Source of the DNA: a virus
Virus record (IMG/VR): IMGVR_UViG_3300018426_001942
Location: 62,001 to 126,000 of that record
Strand: one strand, 5' to 3'
Length of the DNA stretch: 64,000 nucleotides
Each line of letters begins with the position of its first letter. The stretch's first letter is position 1. Below the pieces are notes generated by a model. The model was given only the letters and a program-made list of their open reading frames with translations. It was not told the origin of the DNA and did no database searches. The translations under genes were made by a program, and so were the position numbers. Positions 1-6,854 of this stretch are shown in pieces.

Positions 1-1194
1 AAAGATCCAAACTGTCCAAAAGCACAAAAGAAACGTGACGGCGTTCTCCGTTGGATGGATGCTTATATGGATTACGGTATGATACTTGATATTCCTGCTT
101 GGGTTTCACGTTCACCTGCAGGTGCAAAAGCAACAGGTATTAGCACTTATCAAGATGCTGTAAATGCTACACGTATTAATAACGACTATTGGATGAAGCA
201 TAGAACAGGTGCTTGTAAGTTCTTAAATGTTTTACAAGGTGAAAATCATGCTGATGCAGAGGATTGGTATCAGCAAATGAAAGACTACTGTGATCCTAAA
301 AAATATACTGACCATTTTAACGGTTGGTCAATGGGTGGACAGAACATGTGCGACATTCATTTGGTTCTTAAACGTCTAGTTGCATTGAGGTTTGACGGAC
401 TATTGGAAAAGGGTGTGCATGACGTAATGCACTTCTTAGGTACTTCGAAACTAGAATGGGCTACATTACTAACAGACGTTCAACGAGCTGTTCGTAAGTA
501 TCACAATCCAAACTTCCAAATTACATTTGATTGTGCTTCACCGTTTCTTGCTACAGCAAACGTACAGATTTATATTCAAAATGAAACCCAAGATAGAAGC
601 AAATGGGTTTATAGAATGGTTCCGTCTGTTGATAATAAAAAGTATGCAACTGACAGCAGATTATTTAGAGATGCTGTATTACAAGATGGTATTTTTGCTA
701 ACTTCGAAGATAGTCCGTTAACTACTGGACTTAAGGTATCAGATGTATGTACATATGCACCTGGTGATTTAAACAAAATAGGTAAAGAAGGAAAGACCTC
801 CTGGGATAGTTTTTCATATGCTATTCAAATGGGCCATAATGTTTGGAGTCATATTAATGCTGTACAAGAAGCAAATAGACAGTACGACAATGGAATTATA
901 CCGGCAATGCTTGTTGAAGAACGCTTTGACAGGGTATTTTTTAGAGATGTTGTGGAAGCAATATTTGCAACTGACAACAGAGATGAAGCAGAAGCGGTAA
1001 TAGAAGAATTTAGCCGTTTTTGGATGTCTATTATAGGTACTAGAGGTGCTGTTGGTAAGAAGACTGTCAACTCTAGTACATACTTTGATAGTTTATTTGA
1101 AGTTGAACCTACTGTTTCAACTGAAGATGAAGAGCTAGACGAATCAAAATTAGAGGTACTTGAAGATGAGCAACTTCACGGAGAAGCACAATAA
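1..1194 (+). CDS. dpdA: DpdA-like DNA 7-deazaguanine transglycosylase (5' partial)
   Basis: The reading frame is open to base 1, so the N-terminus lies outside the window; the first ATG at 55 is internal. The protein resembles the phage DpdA branch of the tRNA-guanine transglycosylase fold, which swaps guanine in DNA for a 7-deazaguanine base. Visible signs are the HFLGTSKLEW segment (about residue 144 of the partial protein) and ITFDCASPF (about 174-182), where the fold carries its conserved Asp region, then a Cys-poor C-terminal half and an acidic tail. FolE, QueE and a QueD-like gene follow within 8 kb and would supply the preQ0-type precursor. The family call is from recognised motifs without alignment. 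A relative acting on tRNA is less likely in a phage with this context. Confidence 0.75.
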   Translation, partial: KDPNCPKAQKKRDGVLRWMDAYMDYGMILDIPAWVSRSPAGAKATGISTYQDAVNATRINNDYWMKHRTGACKFLNVLQGENHADAEDWYQQMKDYCDPKKYTDHFNGWSMGGQNMCDIHLVLKRLVALRFDGLLEKGVHDVMHFLGTSKLEWATLLTDVQRAVRKYHNPNFQITFDCASPFLATANVQIYIQNETQDRSKWVYRMVPSVDNKKYATDSRLFRDAVLQDGIFANFEDSPLTTGLKVSDVCTYAPGDLNKIGKEGKTSWDSFSYAIQMGHNVWSHINAVQEANRQYDNGIIPAMLVEERFDRVFFRDVVEAIFATDNRDEAEAVIEEFSRFWMSIIGTRGAVGKKTVNSSTYFDSLFEVEPTVSTEDEELDESKLEVLEDEQLHGEAQ

Positions 1195-1369
1195 AATTGC
1201 AAATTATTTGCAAGAGTTGTATAAACGTCACAGATTACTTGACGACGAAATAAAAGAGTTGTACAATAAGTTTGCAAATGATGGAGAGATTAACCGTAAA
1301 AAAACTAAAAAACTTTGGCTCAAAGATGAAATACACAGGCTTGAAACAGAATTGAAGGACCTAGGATAA
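1166..1369 (+). CDS. Small DUF465/YdcH-like protein
   Basis: A protein of about 67 residues. The start is taken at ATG 1166 (MSNFTEKHNK); an in-frame ATG at 1160 adds two residues. It overlaps the end of the dpdA-like gene by 29 bases. The sequence is a charged helical hairpin: HRLLDDEIKELYNK, then a linker, then LKDEIHRLETELK, which is the layout of the DUF465 (YdcH) family of small coiled-coil proteins of unknown function. No catalytic residues are evident. The stop overlaps the next start (TAATG). Confidence 0.55.
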   Translation: MSNFTEKHNKIANYLQELYKRHRLLDDEIKELYNKFANDGEINRKKTKKLWLKDEIHRLETELKDLG

Positions 1370-1554
1370 TGCCATTACCAGAAGGAAGAACCCCATTAAC
1401 AGACGGCGATATGGTTGTATTGCTACACAACATGGCTCGACAAATGGGCGAGCGTGATAAAACTATGGAAAGTGAAATGCGACAGGTTGCTGATCGTTTT
1501 TCAGAACTTTCTAAAGCGGCAGGTGTTGCACAGCATAAGGCACAACAAGGATGA
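1369..1554 (+). CDS. Small hypothetical protein
   Basis: A 61-residue protein starting at the ATG that overlaps the previous stop codon. It is hydrophilic and probably helical after residue 12 (GDMVVLLHNMARQMGERD), with Met- and Gln-rich stretches and an AAGVAQHKAQQG tail. No domain is recognised. It ends in an ATGA overlap with the next gene, so it is translationally coupled to its neighbours. Confidence 0.5.
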   Translation: MPLPEGRTPLTDGDMVVLLHNMARQMGERDKTMESEMRQVADRFSELSKAAGVAQHKAQQG

Positions 1555-2093
1555 AAAGAGATTACGAAACCGGCGTACAGGAAAATGTAAAATACTTTGT
1601 AGGTACTGAAGTTGAAAAAACTCCTGCCTACGGTATGCGTACACTGTTTGTTACAGATGTACAACCTGTAGATGAAATTGAATTTTGGTACGAAAAAGAA
1701 CAGTGCGAACATATCTTCTTTGGTGCTAATCACAGTTTTAACCCTGAAGATCCGTGTAATGACGAAAGTTTATACGATTACTATCGTAAATGGGAAGACA
1801 TGATCGAATACTTCTTAAATAAAGACATTCTTTGCACACTTGATATTCCTCTTAGTGCAGCACAAGGTACGTTCCACGACGGCGGACTATGTGAAAAAGA
1901 TAACTTTATTCCGCAAATTCGTGTTCCATTGCCTTACACGAAACTTTGGAACTACAACACAATGATTAAGATTGATGATGTAGATTTTAAGGCAACTAAC
2001 CCAGGTGTTTGGTGTCATAGTTTACACGATCTGTTAGATAGAGAAAAATTTACAGATTGGAGCAAATATGGACTTGACAAAGTTATTGAATGA
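1551..2093 (+). CDS. Conserved-type phage hypothetical protein
   Basis: A 180-residue acidic soluble protein with no signal peptide or membrane segment. It starts in an ATGA overlap with the previous gene. It has many aromatic residues and two Cys-containing loops (EKEQCEHIFFG, GGLCEKDN) but no motif that I can assign to an enzyme family. Its position between dpdA-like and queD-like genes suggests a part in DNA modification or nucleotide metabolism, but that rests on context only. Confidence 0.6.
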   Translation: MKRDYETGVQENVKYFVGTEVEKTPAYGMRTLFVTDVQPVDEIEFWYEKEQCEHIFFGANHSFNPEDPCNDESLYDYYRKWEDMIEYFLNKDILCTLDIPLSAAQGTFHDGGLCEKDNFIPQIRVPLPYTKLWNYNTMIKIDDVDFKATNPGVWCHSLHDLLDREKFTDWSKYGLDKVIE

Positions 2094-2102
2094 AAGTATT
2101 AT
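2074..2102 (+). promoter_or_regulatory. Putative sigma70 promoter before the queD-like gene
   Basis: TTGACA at 2074-2079, a 17-base spacer and TATTAT at 2097-2102. It sits over the end of the preceding gene. The predicted transcription start is near 2109, one base before the ATG at 2110. That gives either an almost leaderless mRNA, or a leader of about 55 bases if the true start is ATG 2164. Confidence 0.5.
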
Positions 2103-2109
2103 ATAAACA

Positions 2110-2562
2110 ATGCAACGAGAATCCTATCACGACTACATGGGTCGTAGATTAAGAGAAGAAAGTATGAATGACAGAATAAAAAATGCAGAACGTAGTATTT
2201 GGGTAACCTTTTCAAAAGAAGGTGTACATATGTACCCAGGTGCTGACACTGACCCTAAATTAGCAACTGGCGATTGGGATGATGTAAGTTTCCTCGGTGT
2301 TCCACATCGTCATATTTTTCATTTTCGTGTTCGTATTGAAGTATTTCATAACGACCGCGACATTGAATTCATTCAGTTTAAACGCTGGATGCAACGACTC
2401 TATGACGTCGAAGGCGTACTAGAGTTAAATCACAAGAGCTGTGAGATGATCGCAGATGACTTGTACCAAGAGATTTCTACAAAGTATCCCGGCCGGTTTG
2501 TAGAGATTAGTGTCGCTGAAGACAACGAAAACGGCTGTTCCATTTTTTACCCTAAGAGCTAG
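2110..2562 (+). CDS. QueD-like T-fold protein (putative 6-carboxytetrahydropterin synthase-like)
   Basis: A 150-residue protein. The ATG at 2110 has no good ribosome binding site; ATG 2164 (MNDRIKNAER) follows a purine-rich stretch and may be the real start. The layout fits a T-fold pterin enzyme: an N-terminal strand with a single His (FSKEGVH), a His-rich motif PHRHIFHFRVRIEV like the zinc-binding HGH strand of QueD, then DIEFIQFKRWM like the DF-x-LK segment, and a C-terminal SCEMIADDLY helix followed by a final strand with an acidic residue (SVAED). The usual catalytic Cys is not obvious. QueD makes the substrate of QueE, and FolE and QueE lie downstream. Moderate confidence; a structure prediction would settle the fold. 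Confidence 0.5.
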   Translation: MQRESYHDYMGRRLREESMNDRIKNAERSIWVTFSKEGVHMYPGADTDPKLATGDWDDVSFLGVPHRHIFHFRVRIEVFHNDRDIEFIQFKRWMQRLYDVEGVLELNHKSCEMIADDLYQEISTKYPGRFVEISVAEDNENGCSIFYPKS

Positions 2563-2584
2563 TGAGACAAAAGGAAAACACACT

Positions 2585-2815
2585 ATGGCTATTCAATTCA
2601 ATAAGCCCGCTTATGACAAAATCTTTAGAGATTTGGAAAACTTTAAAGATTTCTGTAGATTTACTGGTGATGCAAAAAATGTTGCATTTGTCTTTGATGA
2701 AAAAAATTTATATGACGAAAAGTCATATGCATGGAGAGCTTATCAACGGCACGTGAATCATTTAAAAGCAAAAAGCCGCAAACTTGGTAAGAGTGTTAAC
2801 CAAAGGAGAAACTAA
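2585..2815 (+). CDS. Small basic hypothetical protein
   Basis: A 76-residue protein. ATG 2585 is chosen because AAAAGGAAAA lies just upstream; a longer in-frame ORF from 2510 would overlap the queD-like gene without a good site. The first half is acidic (FRDLENFKDFCRFTGD), the last 20 residues are Lys/Arg-rich (HLKAKSRKLGK), a pattern seen in small nucleic-acid-associated phage proteins. No family is recognised. Its stop overlaps the next start (TAATG). Confidence 0.55.
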   Translation: MAIQFNKPAYDKIFRDLENFKDFCRFTGDAKNVAFVFDEKNLYDEKSYAWRAYQRHVNHLKAKSRKLGKSVNQRRN

Positions 2816-3861
2816 TGACTGTATACATTGTAGACATTGAAGCTGTAGACACACGTTATACTAAACAGTGGAAGGAACATCTTCCTAATCAGCTTCGTCG
2901 TGCTACAAATGTAAGTGTCGAAGTTATCAGTGGTGGAGAAACGCCTCAGGCTACAACGCCTGGGGCATTTCTAAACTTTGGCGGTACTAATGTGTATAAG
3001 AGTAAACAACTCGAGCAGATTGGTGAAATGTTTTGCAAAGGTAAAATTAAAAATGGAGATTATTTCTTATATACGGATGCGTGGAATCCAACTGTTATCC
3101 AACTTAAATACATGGCTGAGCTCTTGGGCGTGGACATTAGAGTCGGTGGCTTATGGCATGCTGGTTCTTATGATCCTCACGATTTCTTGGGTAGGTTAAT
3201 TGGTGATAAACCTTGGGTACGTCATGCAGAGCAATCAATGTACGAATGCTTTGATGATAACTTTTATGCAAGTGATTTTCATATAGATCTTTTTGCTGAA
3301 AGTTTAGATATTAATGACAGCAAAACACACCGTGTTGGTTGGCCTATGGAGTATCTAAAGAACAGTTTAGATAGTTATAAAGGTATGGAGAAGCAAAATC
3401 TTATACTTTTCCCGCATCGTATTGCTCCCGAGAAGCAAGTAGAAATTTTCCATGATCTAAAAACCCAACTTCCAGAATACGAATTTGTTGTATGTCAAGA
3501 ACAGACACTTACTAAAAATGATTATCATAATTTGCTAGGTGAAGCAAAAATGGTGTTCAGTGCTAACTTACAAGAAACACTTGGCATTAGTTGGTATGAA
3601 GGTGCTCTTGTAGATGCTATTCCTATGGTGCCTGATAGACTGAGCTACAGTGAAATGGCACTAGGTGAGTTTAAGTATCCAAGTGAATGGACTGAAGATT
3701 ACTTTGCTTATAGAAAGTACAGAGGTTTGCTAGTTGATAAGATTCGTCATTACATGGAAAACTACAACGATTATCTTGTAAGTTTAGAAAAACAAAGAAG
3801 AAAACTTAATAAAGAGTTTTTCTCAGGTGAAGCAATTTATAATAGGATTAAACATGGCTAG
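2815..3861 (+). CDS. GT-B glycosyltransferase (GT4-like)
   Basis: A 348-residue protein with a good ribosome binding site (AAAGGAGA). The C-terminal half has the GT-B donor-binding pattern: LILFPHRIAPEKQVEIF, then AKMVFSANLQETLGISWYEG (about 243-262), which gives the E-x7-E-like motif, then VDAIPMVPDRLSY. The N-terminal half is a Rossmann-like acceptor domain. It should transfer a sugar from a nucleotide sugar. The acceptor is unknown. It lies among DNA-modification and nucleotide genes rather than in the downstream glycosyltransferase island, so modified DNA bases, a protein or a host glycan are all possible. No signal peptide or membrane anchor is seen. Confidence 0.75.
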   Translation: MTVYIVDIEAVDTRYTKQWKEHLPNQLRRATNVSVEVISGGETPQATTPGAFLNFGGTNVYKSKQLEQIGEMFCKGKIKNGDYFLYTDAWNPTVIQLKYMAELLGVDIRVGGLWHAGSYDPHDFLGRLIGDKPWVRHAEQSMYECFDDNFYASDFHIDLFAESLDINDSKTHRVGWPMEYLKNSLDSYKGMEKQNLILFPHRIAPEKQVEIFHDLKTQLPEYEFVVCQEQTLTKNDYHNLLGEAKMVFSANLQETLGISWYEGALVDAIPMVPDRLSYSEMALGEFKYPSEWTEDYFAYRKYRGLLVDKIRHYMENYNDYLVSLEKQRRKLNKEFFSGEAIYNRIKHG

Positions 3862-4192
3862 TAATGATCAATACACTGATAACACATTTAGTTTTACATT
3901 AGATGCAAACAGTTTATTTACTTCTTCAGCTGATTCAACTATAACAATTAACACAACAGCTGATACAACATATACGTATGATACAGACTCAAGCACATAT
4001 TCATTTAATTTAGATAACATTACAACTAGTTGGGATAGTAATAGTATTTCACCTAGTGAAGTTGAAAGAATGTGCATGCAATATCCTGCATTAGAAAAGG
4101 TATGGCGTAACTTCAAAAGTGTTTACGATATGTGTAAGCAGGATTACGAAGGCAAGAAAAAGTCAGGAGAAGTAGATGACCTTCCTTTCTAA
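3854..4192 (+). CDS. Thr/Ser-rich hypothetical protein
   Basis: A 112-residue protein taken from ATG 3854 (MASNDQYTDN), which overlaps the glycosyltransferase stop by 8 bases; an in-frame start at 3827 would overlap more. Residues 1-65 are Thr/Ser/Asp-rich and look like repeated beta strands; residues 66-112 contain a Cys-containing helix pair (VERMCMQYPALEKVWRNF) and an acidic tail ending DDLPF. The acidic tail with a terminal Phe resembles tails of single-strand-binding type proteins, but the rest does not, so no function is assigned. Confidence 0.5.
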   Translation: MASNDQYTDNTFSFTLDANSLFTSSADSTITINTTADTTYTYDTDSSTYSFNLDNITTSWDSNSISPSEVERMCMQYPALEKVWRNFKSVYDMCKQDYEGKKKSGEVDDLPF

Positions 4193-4655
4193 GATTATGG
4201 ACAAACTCGGTAGACGTCGAGTAATTACAGATAGAGACAGTAATGAACCTTACTTGATTAGATTTTATTTGTTTCTTAAGGACAGAAAAAACTTTCCTTT
4301 TAATATAACATTACATAAAGTTTTAAAAAGCGATGAAAAAGTTTTACACGATCATCCATGGAACTATGCAACATTTATTATTAAAGGTGGTTATTGGGAG
4401 CATATTCCTATTCGATCTCAAGAAGGTTTTGTAGTAGGTGCAACTCGAGTTTGGAGAGGACCTGGACACTTTCGTTTTAGAAAAGCAGATGATCTACATT
4501 GGCTTGAACTTGAAAAAGATGAGAACGGAAATGAAATACCTTGTTGGAGTTTATTCTACATGGGCAAGAAAGCACAAGATTGGGGCTTTCTTCCTTTTGT
4601 AGCAACACAAGGTTACAGATGGGTAAACCATAAAAAATATTTATATAAGGAGTAA
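4176..4655 (+). CDS. Cupin-fold protein
   Basis: A 159-residue protein starting 17 bases inside the previous gene after AGGAGAAG. The centre has a cupin pattern: LHDHPWNYATFIIKGGYWEH (about 57-76), which carries the metal-binding His residues of cupin motif 1, and WRGPGHFRFRKADDLHWLEL (about 93-112), with a third His for motif 2. Single-domain cupins bind a metal and may be oxygenases, isomerases or small-molecule sensors; nothing here says which. The second cupin at 8237-8569 is not closely similar. Confidence 0.65.
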   Translation: MTFLSKIMDKLGRRRVITDRDSNEPYLIRFYLFLKDRKNFPFNITLHKVLKSDEKVLHDHPWNYATFIIKGGYWEHIPIRSQEGFVVGATRVWRGPGHFRFRKADDLHWLELEKDENGNEIPCWSLFYMGKKAQDWGFLPFVATQGYRWVNHKKYLYKE

Positions 4656-4656
4656 T

Positions 4657-4929
4657 ATGGGCCAGTATGATGATTTAGTAGAAAGGAGACGTTTACAACT
4701 AGCTGCAGAGGAATGGGCTAACACTGTAAAAGCAATTCATGCACATAGAATAGATTCTATGCATTACGATAATTTTCCTGAAGATACAGAAAACGGAAGT
4801 GTTATTGATATTGAATATAACAGTGGACTAATACATCGTACATGTTCAGATGGAAGAAAAAGAGTTCTTGGAAGCAAGATAAAAACTGAAGAATTACTAC
4901 AAAATTATGAGAGGTCACAGCGTGGTTAA
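4657..4929 (+). CDS. Small hypothetical protein
   Basis: A 90-residue soluble protein with the ribosome binding site AAGGAG. An N-terminal charged helix (DDLVERRRLQLAAEEWANTV) is followed by a strand-rich middle part (SVIDIEYNSGLIHR) that resembles a short beta hairpin. No family is recognised. It overlaps the phosphoribosyltransferase start by 8 bases. Confidence 0.5.
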   Translation: MGQYDDLVERRRLQLAAEEWANTVKAIHAHRIDSMHYDNFPEDTENGSVIDIEYNSGLIHRTCSDGRKRVLGSKIKTEELLQNYERSQRG

Positions 4930-5479
4930 AAAACAGTATTATGATTGGGCAGATATTGAACGTGCATGTTTAAGTATTGCATTGCAAATGTACAATGACA
5001 ATTGGAAGCCTGATTACATCGTAGGCATTACACGTGGCGGCAATATTCCCGCTACTATATTATCACATATGTTAGGTATACGTTGCGAAGCACTTAAAGT
5101 TAGTTTGCGTGACGATGATAGCGAATGCGAATCTAACTGTTGGATGAGTGAAGATGCATTTGGTTATGTAGATGAAGAAGAACGTAAAATTCTTAAAAGT
5201 CGTTGGGACTTAAACAAACGTAAAAACATTCTTATTGTAGACGACATCAATGACACAGGTGCAACATTAAATTGGATCAAACAAGATTGGATGAGTAGTT
5301 GTCTACCGCAAGAAACAAGTGGATGGGATAGTGTATGGCATCGTAATGTTCGATTTGCGGTTATTACTGATAATCTTTCTAGTGAGTTTAAGGGCACAGT
5401 AGACTACAGTGTACACGAAGTTAATAAAGCAGAAGAAGATGTTTGGCTAGTTTATCCGTGGGAGAATGTAGGACAATGA
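4922..5479 (+). CDS. Phosphoribosyltransferase-like protein
   Basis: About 185 residues. GTG 4922 is preferred because AGAGG lies seven bases upstream; ATG 4907 is also in frame. The type I PRTase signature is clear: ILIVDDINDTGATLNW (about 99-114) binds 5-phosphoribosyl-diphosphate, and DYIVGITRGGNIPATILSHML (about 29-48) is the N-terminal loop typical of hypoxanthine/xanthine PRTases. It probably salvages a purine or related base. A long acidic insertion (DDDSECESN) precedes the signature. It is coupled by an ATGA overlap to the HIT protein, which fits nucleotide scavenging. Confidence 0.75.
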   Translation: MVKKQYYDWADIERACLSIALQMYNDNWKPDYIVGITRGGNIPATILSHMLGIRCEALKVSLRDDDSECESNCWMSEDAFGYVDEEERKILKSRWDLNKRKNILIVDDINDTGATLNWIKQDWMSSCLPQETSGWDSVWHRNVRFAVITDNLSSEFKGTVDYSVHEVNKAEEDVWLVYPWENVGQ

Positions 5480-5853
5480 AAGTAGATAACTTAGAACTAG
5501 CACAACAAGAAAATAGAGCACCATGGTCTACTGTTTCTTTAAACACAAGAGACTTTGTTGTTTATGAAGATGGGTTTCCTGTTACAGACGGGCATACTCT
5601 TGTTGTACCTAAGGAATCTACAGAAGAAAATTTACTAAAATGTTTTAAGTTTGCACTTGCTATGGGACAACAAAATGTAGAAGCCAGTAATAACATTACA
5701 GGGTTCAACATTGGTCTAAATATAGGTACTAGTGCAGGACAAACATGCATGTATCCACACGTACATTTAATATTCCGTAGAGATGGGGATTGTCCGGACC
5801 CTGTTGGTGGTGTACGTAATGTAATACCGGGCAAAGGCAACTACAAAAAATAA
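5476..5853 (+). CDS. HIT-family nucleotide hydrolase
   Basis: A 125-residue protein from ATG 5476, in ATGA overlap with the PRTase. It has the HIT-domain layout: DFVVYEDGFPVTDGHTLVVPK with the GH-x-L-V-x-P segment, a helix, FNIGLNIGTSAGQT, and the histidine triad region YPHVHLIFRR (about 92-101). The triad here is HVHLIF, that is His-x-His followed by Leu-Ile-Phe, so the third canonical His is not where Fhit and Hint have it. HIT enzymes cleave nucleotide phosphoramidates or dinucleoside polyphosphates. Confidence 0.75.
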   Translation: MKVDNLELAQQENRAPWSTVSLNTRDFVVYEDGFPVTDGHTLVVPKESTEENLLKCFKFALAMGQQNVEASNNITGFNIGLNIGTSAGQTCMYPHVHLIFRRDGDCPDPVGGVRNVIPGKGNYKK

Positions 5854-5863
5854 GGAAAGGAAA

Positions 5864-6070
5864 ATGGAGTTGAGAGAAAACTTAATTAATGCGGCAAAGA
5901 AACACGCAGAGGCGGAGATTGAATTGCACAAAACTAACATTGAAGTCTATATGCAAAAAGTAGTAGGCATCGGCGAACACTCTGATATTGTTGAAACGAT
6001 ACAGAAAGAACTAGATGCAATGGCTACGGCAAATGACCGTTTAGAAATGTTGGAAAAGTATTTTGGTTAA
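5864..6070 (+). CDS. Small conserved-type phage protein
   Basis: A 68-residue helical protein after the site AAGGAAAGGAA. The pattern ELRENLINAAKKHAEAEIEL, VVGIGEHSD and LDAMATANDRLEMLEKYF looks like a small protein that I associate with marine T4-like myoviruses, of unknown role. It is probably a helical hairpin dimer. It ends the first gene run; the next 88 bases hold a promoter. Confidence 0.6.
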   Translation: MELRENLINAAKKHAEAEIELHKTNIEVYMQKVVGIGEHSDIVETIQKELDAMATANDRLEMLEKYFG

Positions 6071-6087
6071 AACCATAGATAATATAC

Positions 6088-6116
6088 TTGACAAAAACCT
6101 AAATAAAGTATATAAT
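6088..6116 (+). promoter_or_regulatory. Consensus sigma70 promoter of folE
   Basis: TTGACA (6088-6093), a 17-base spacer and TATAAT (6111-6116) match the bacterial housekeeping consensus exactly. The predicted start is near 6123, giving a leader of about 36 bases before folE. Host RNA polymerase should read it early in infection. Confidence 0.85.
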
Positions 6117-6125
6117 ATACAATTA

Positions 6126-6143
6126 ATAGACATCCTCGTCTAT
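6126..6143 (+). promoter_or_regulatory. 5'-terminal stem-loop in the folE leader
   Basis: ATAGAC (6126-6131) and GTCTAT (6138-6143) form a perfect 6-bp stem with the loop ATCCTC. It starts about three bases after the predicted transcription start and ends five bases before the GGAG ribosome binding site (6149-6152). Such 5' stems can protect mRNA from decay. No U-run follows, so it is not a terminator. Confidence 0.45.
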
Positions 6144-6158
6144 AACTCGGAGAATTAA

Positions 6159-6848
6159 ATGAGCAAAAGTAAAGAATTAACTGTACGTCTTAAAGATGCT
6201 GGTATCCGCTATTGGGCAGGTGACAACATTTCAGAAGTATTTCAGAAAGGCGACAAAGAAGAACTTATTGAAGAAGCAACTGTAGCATTTGAAAATGTTT
6301 TAGATACGTTGCTAATTGATAGACATAACGATCCTAATTCACAAGGTACAGCAAGACGTCTTGCTAAAATGTACTTTAATGAACTAATGGCTGGACGTTA
6401 TGATACTATTCCTAGTGCAACAGCGTTTCCGAACGATAGCGATGAACGCTACGAAGGTATGCTAGTTGTACGTAGCGAACTTAAAAGTGTATGTTCGCAT
6501 CATCATCAACCAGTAAGCGGTGTAGCGTATATTGGTATTATTGCAAGTGCAAAACTTATCGGTCTTTCAAAGTATACACGTATTGCACAGTGGTGTGCTA
6601 GACGTGGTACACTACAAGAAGAACTTGCAAATGAAATTGCAAAACAAATTCAACTTGCAACTAATGCAGATCACTTAGGTGTTTATATTCAAGCAACACA
6701 CGGTTGTTGTGAGAATAGAGGCATAATGGCAACTAGTTCATTGACACAGACTACTGTACTAAAAGGTGCATTTAAGAATGATCCTGGTACAAAGAAAGAG
6801 TTCTTTGACAATATTAAATTACAACAAGAATTTAGTTGTGGAAAGTAG
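6159..6848 (+). CDS. folE: GTP cyclohydrolase I
   Basis: A 229-residue enzyme that opens GTP to 7,8-dihydroneopterin triphosphate, the first step to both folate and 7-deazaguanines. Zinc ligands of the family are visible in VCSHHHQPVSGVAYIGI (C and HH, about residue 111) and YIQATHGCCENRG (H and C, about 176), and the KLIGLSKYTRI core motif follows the first. Length is normal for the family. It has its own consensus promoter and a GGAG site six bases before the ATG. QueE follows after six bases, so the product most likely feeds preQ0 synthesis for DNA modification. Confidence 0.93.
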   Translation: MSKSKELTVRLKDAGIRYWAGDNISEVFQKGDKEELIEEATVAFENVLDTLLIDRHNDPNSQGTARRLAKMYFNELMAGRYDTIPSATAFPNDSDERYEGMLVVRSELKSVCSHHHQPVSGVAYIGIIASAKLIGLSKYTRIAQWCARRGTLQEELANEIAKQIQLATNADHLGVYIQATHGCCENRGIMATSSLTQTTVLKGAFKNDPGTKKEFFDNIKLQQEFSCGK

Positions 6849-6854
6849 GTAGAT

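Noticed and set aside
2090-2152. A 20-codon frame (ATG 2090, MKVLYKQCNENPITTT...) between two genes
   Set aside because: It overlaps both the preceding gene and the start of the queD-like gene, has no ribosome binding site, and most likely arises from the AT-rich promoter region.
4009-4192. An SSB-like protein, based on the acidic DDLPF tail
   Set aside because: The tail alone is too little; there is no OB-fold pattern in the Thr/Ser-rich first half.
6071-6158. A preQ1 riboswitch before folE/queE
   Set aside because: The leader is only about 36 bases, contains one simple stem and no A-rich pseudoknot tail or the C-rich loop expected for such a riboswitch.
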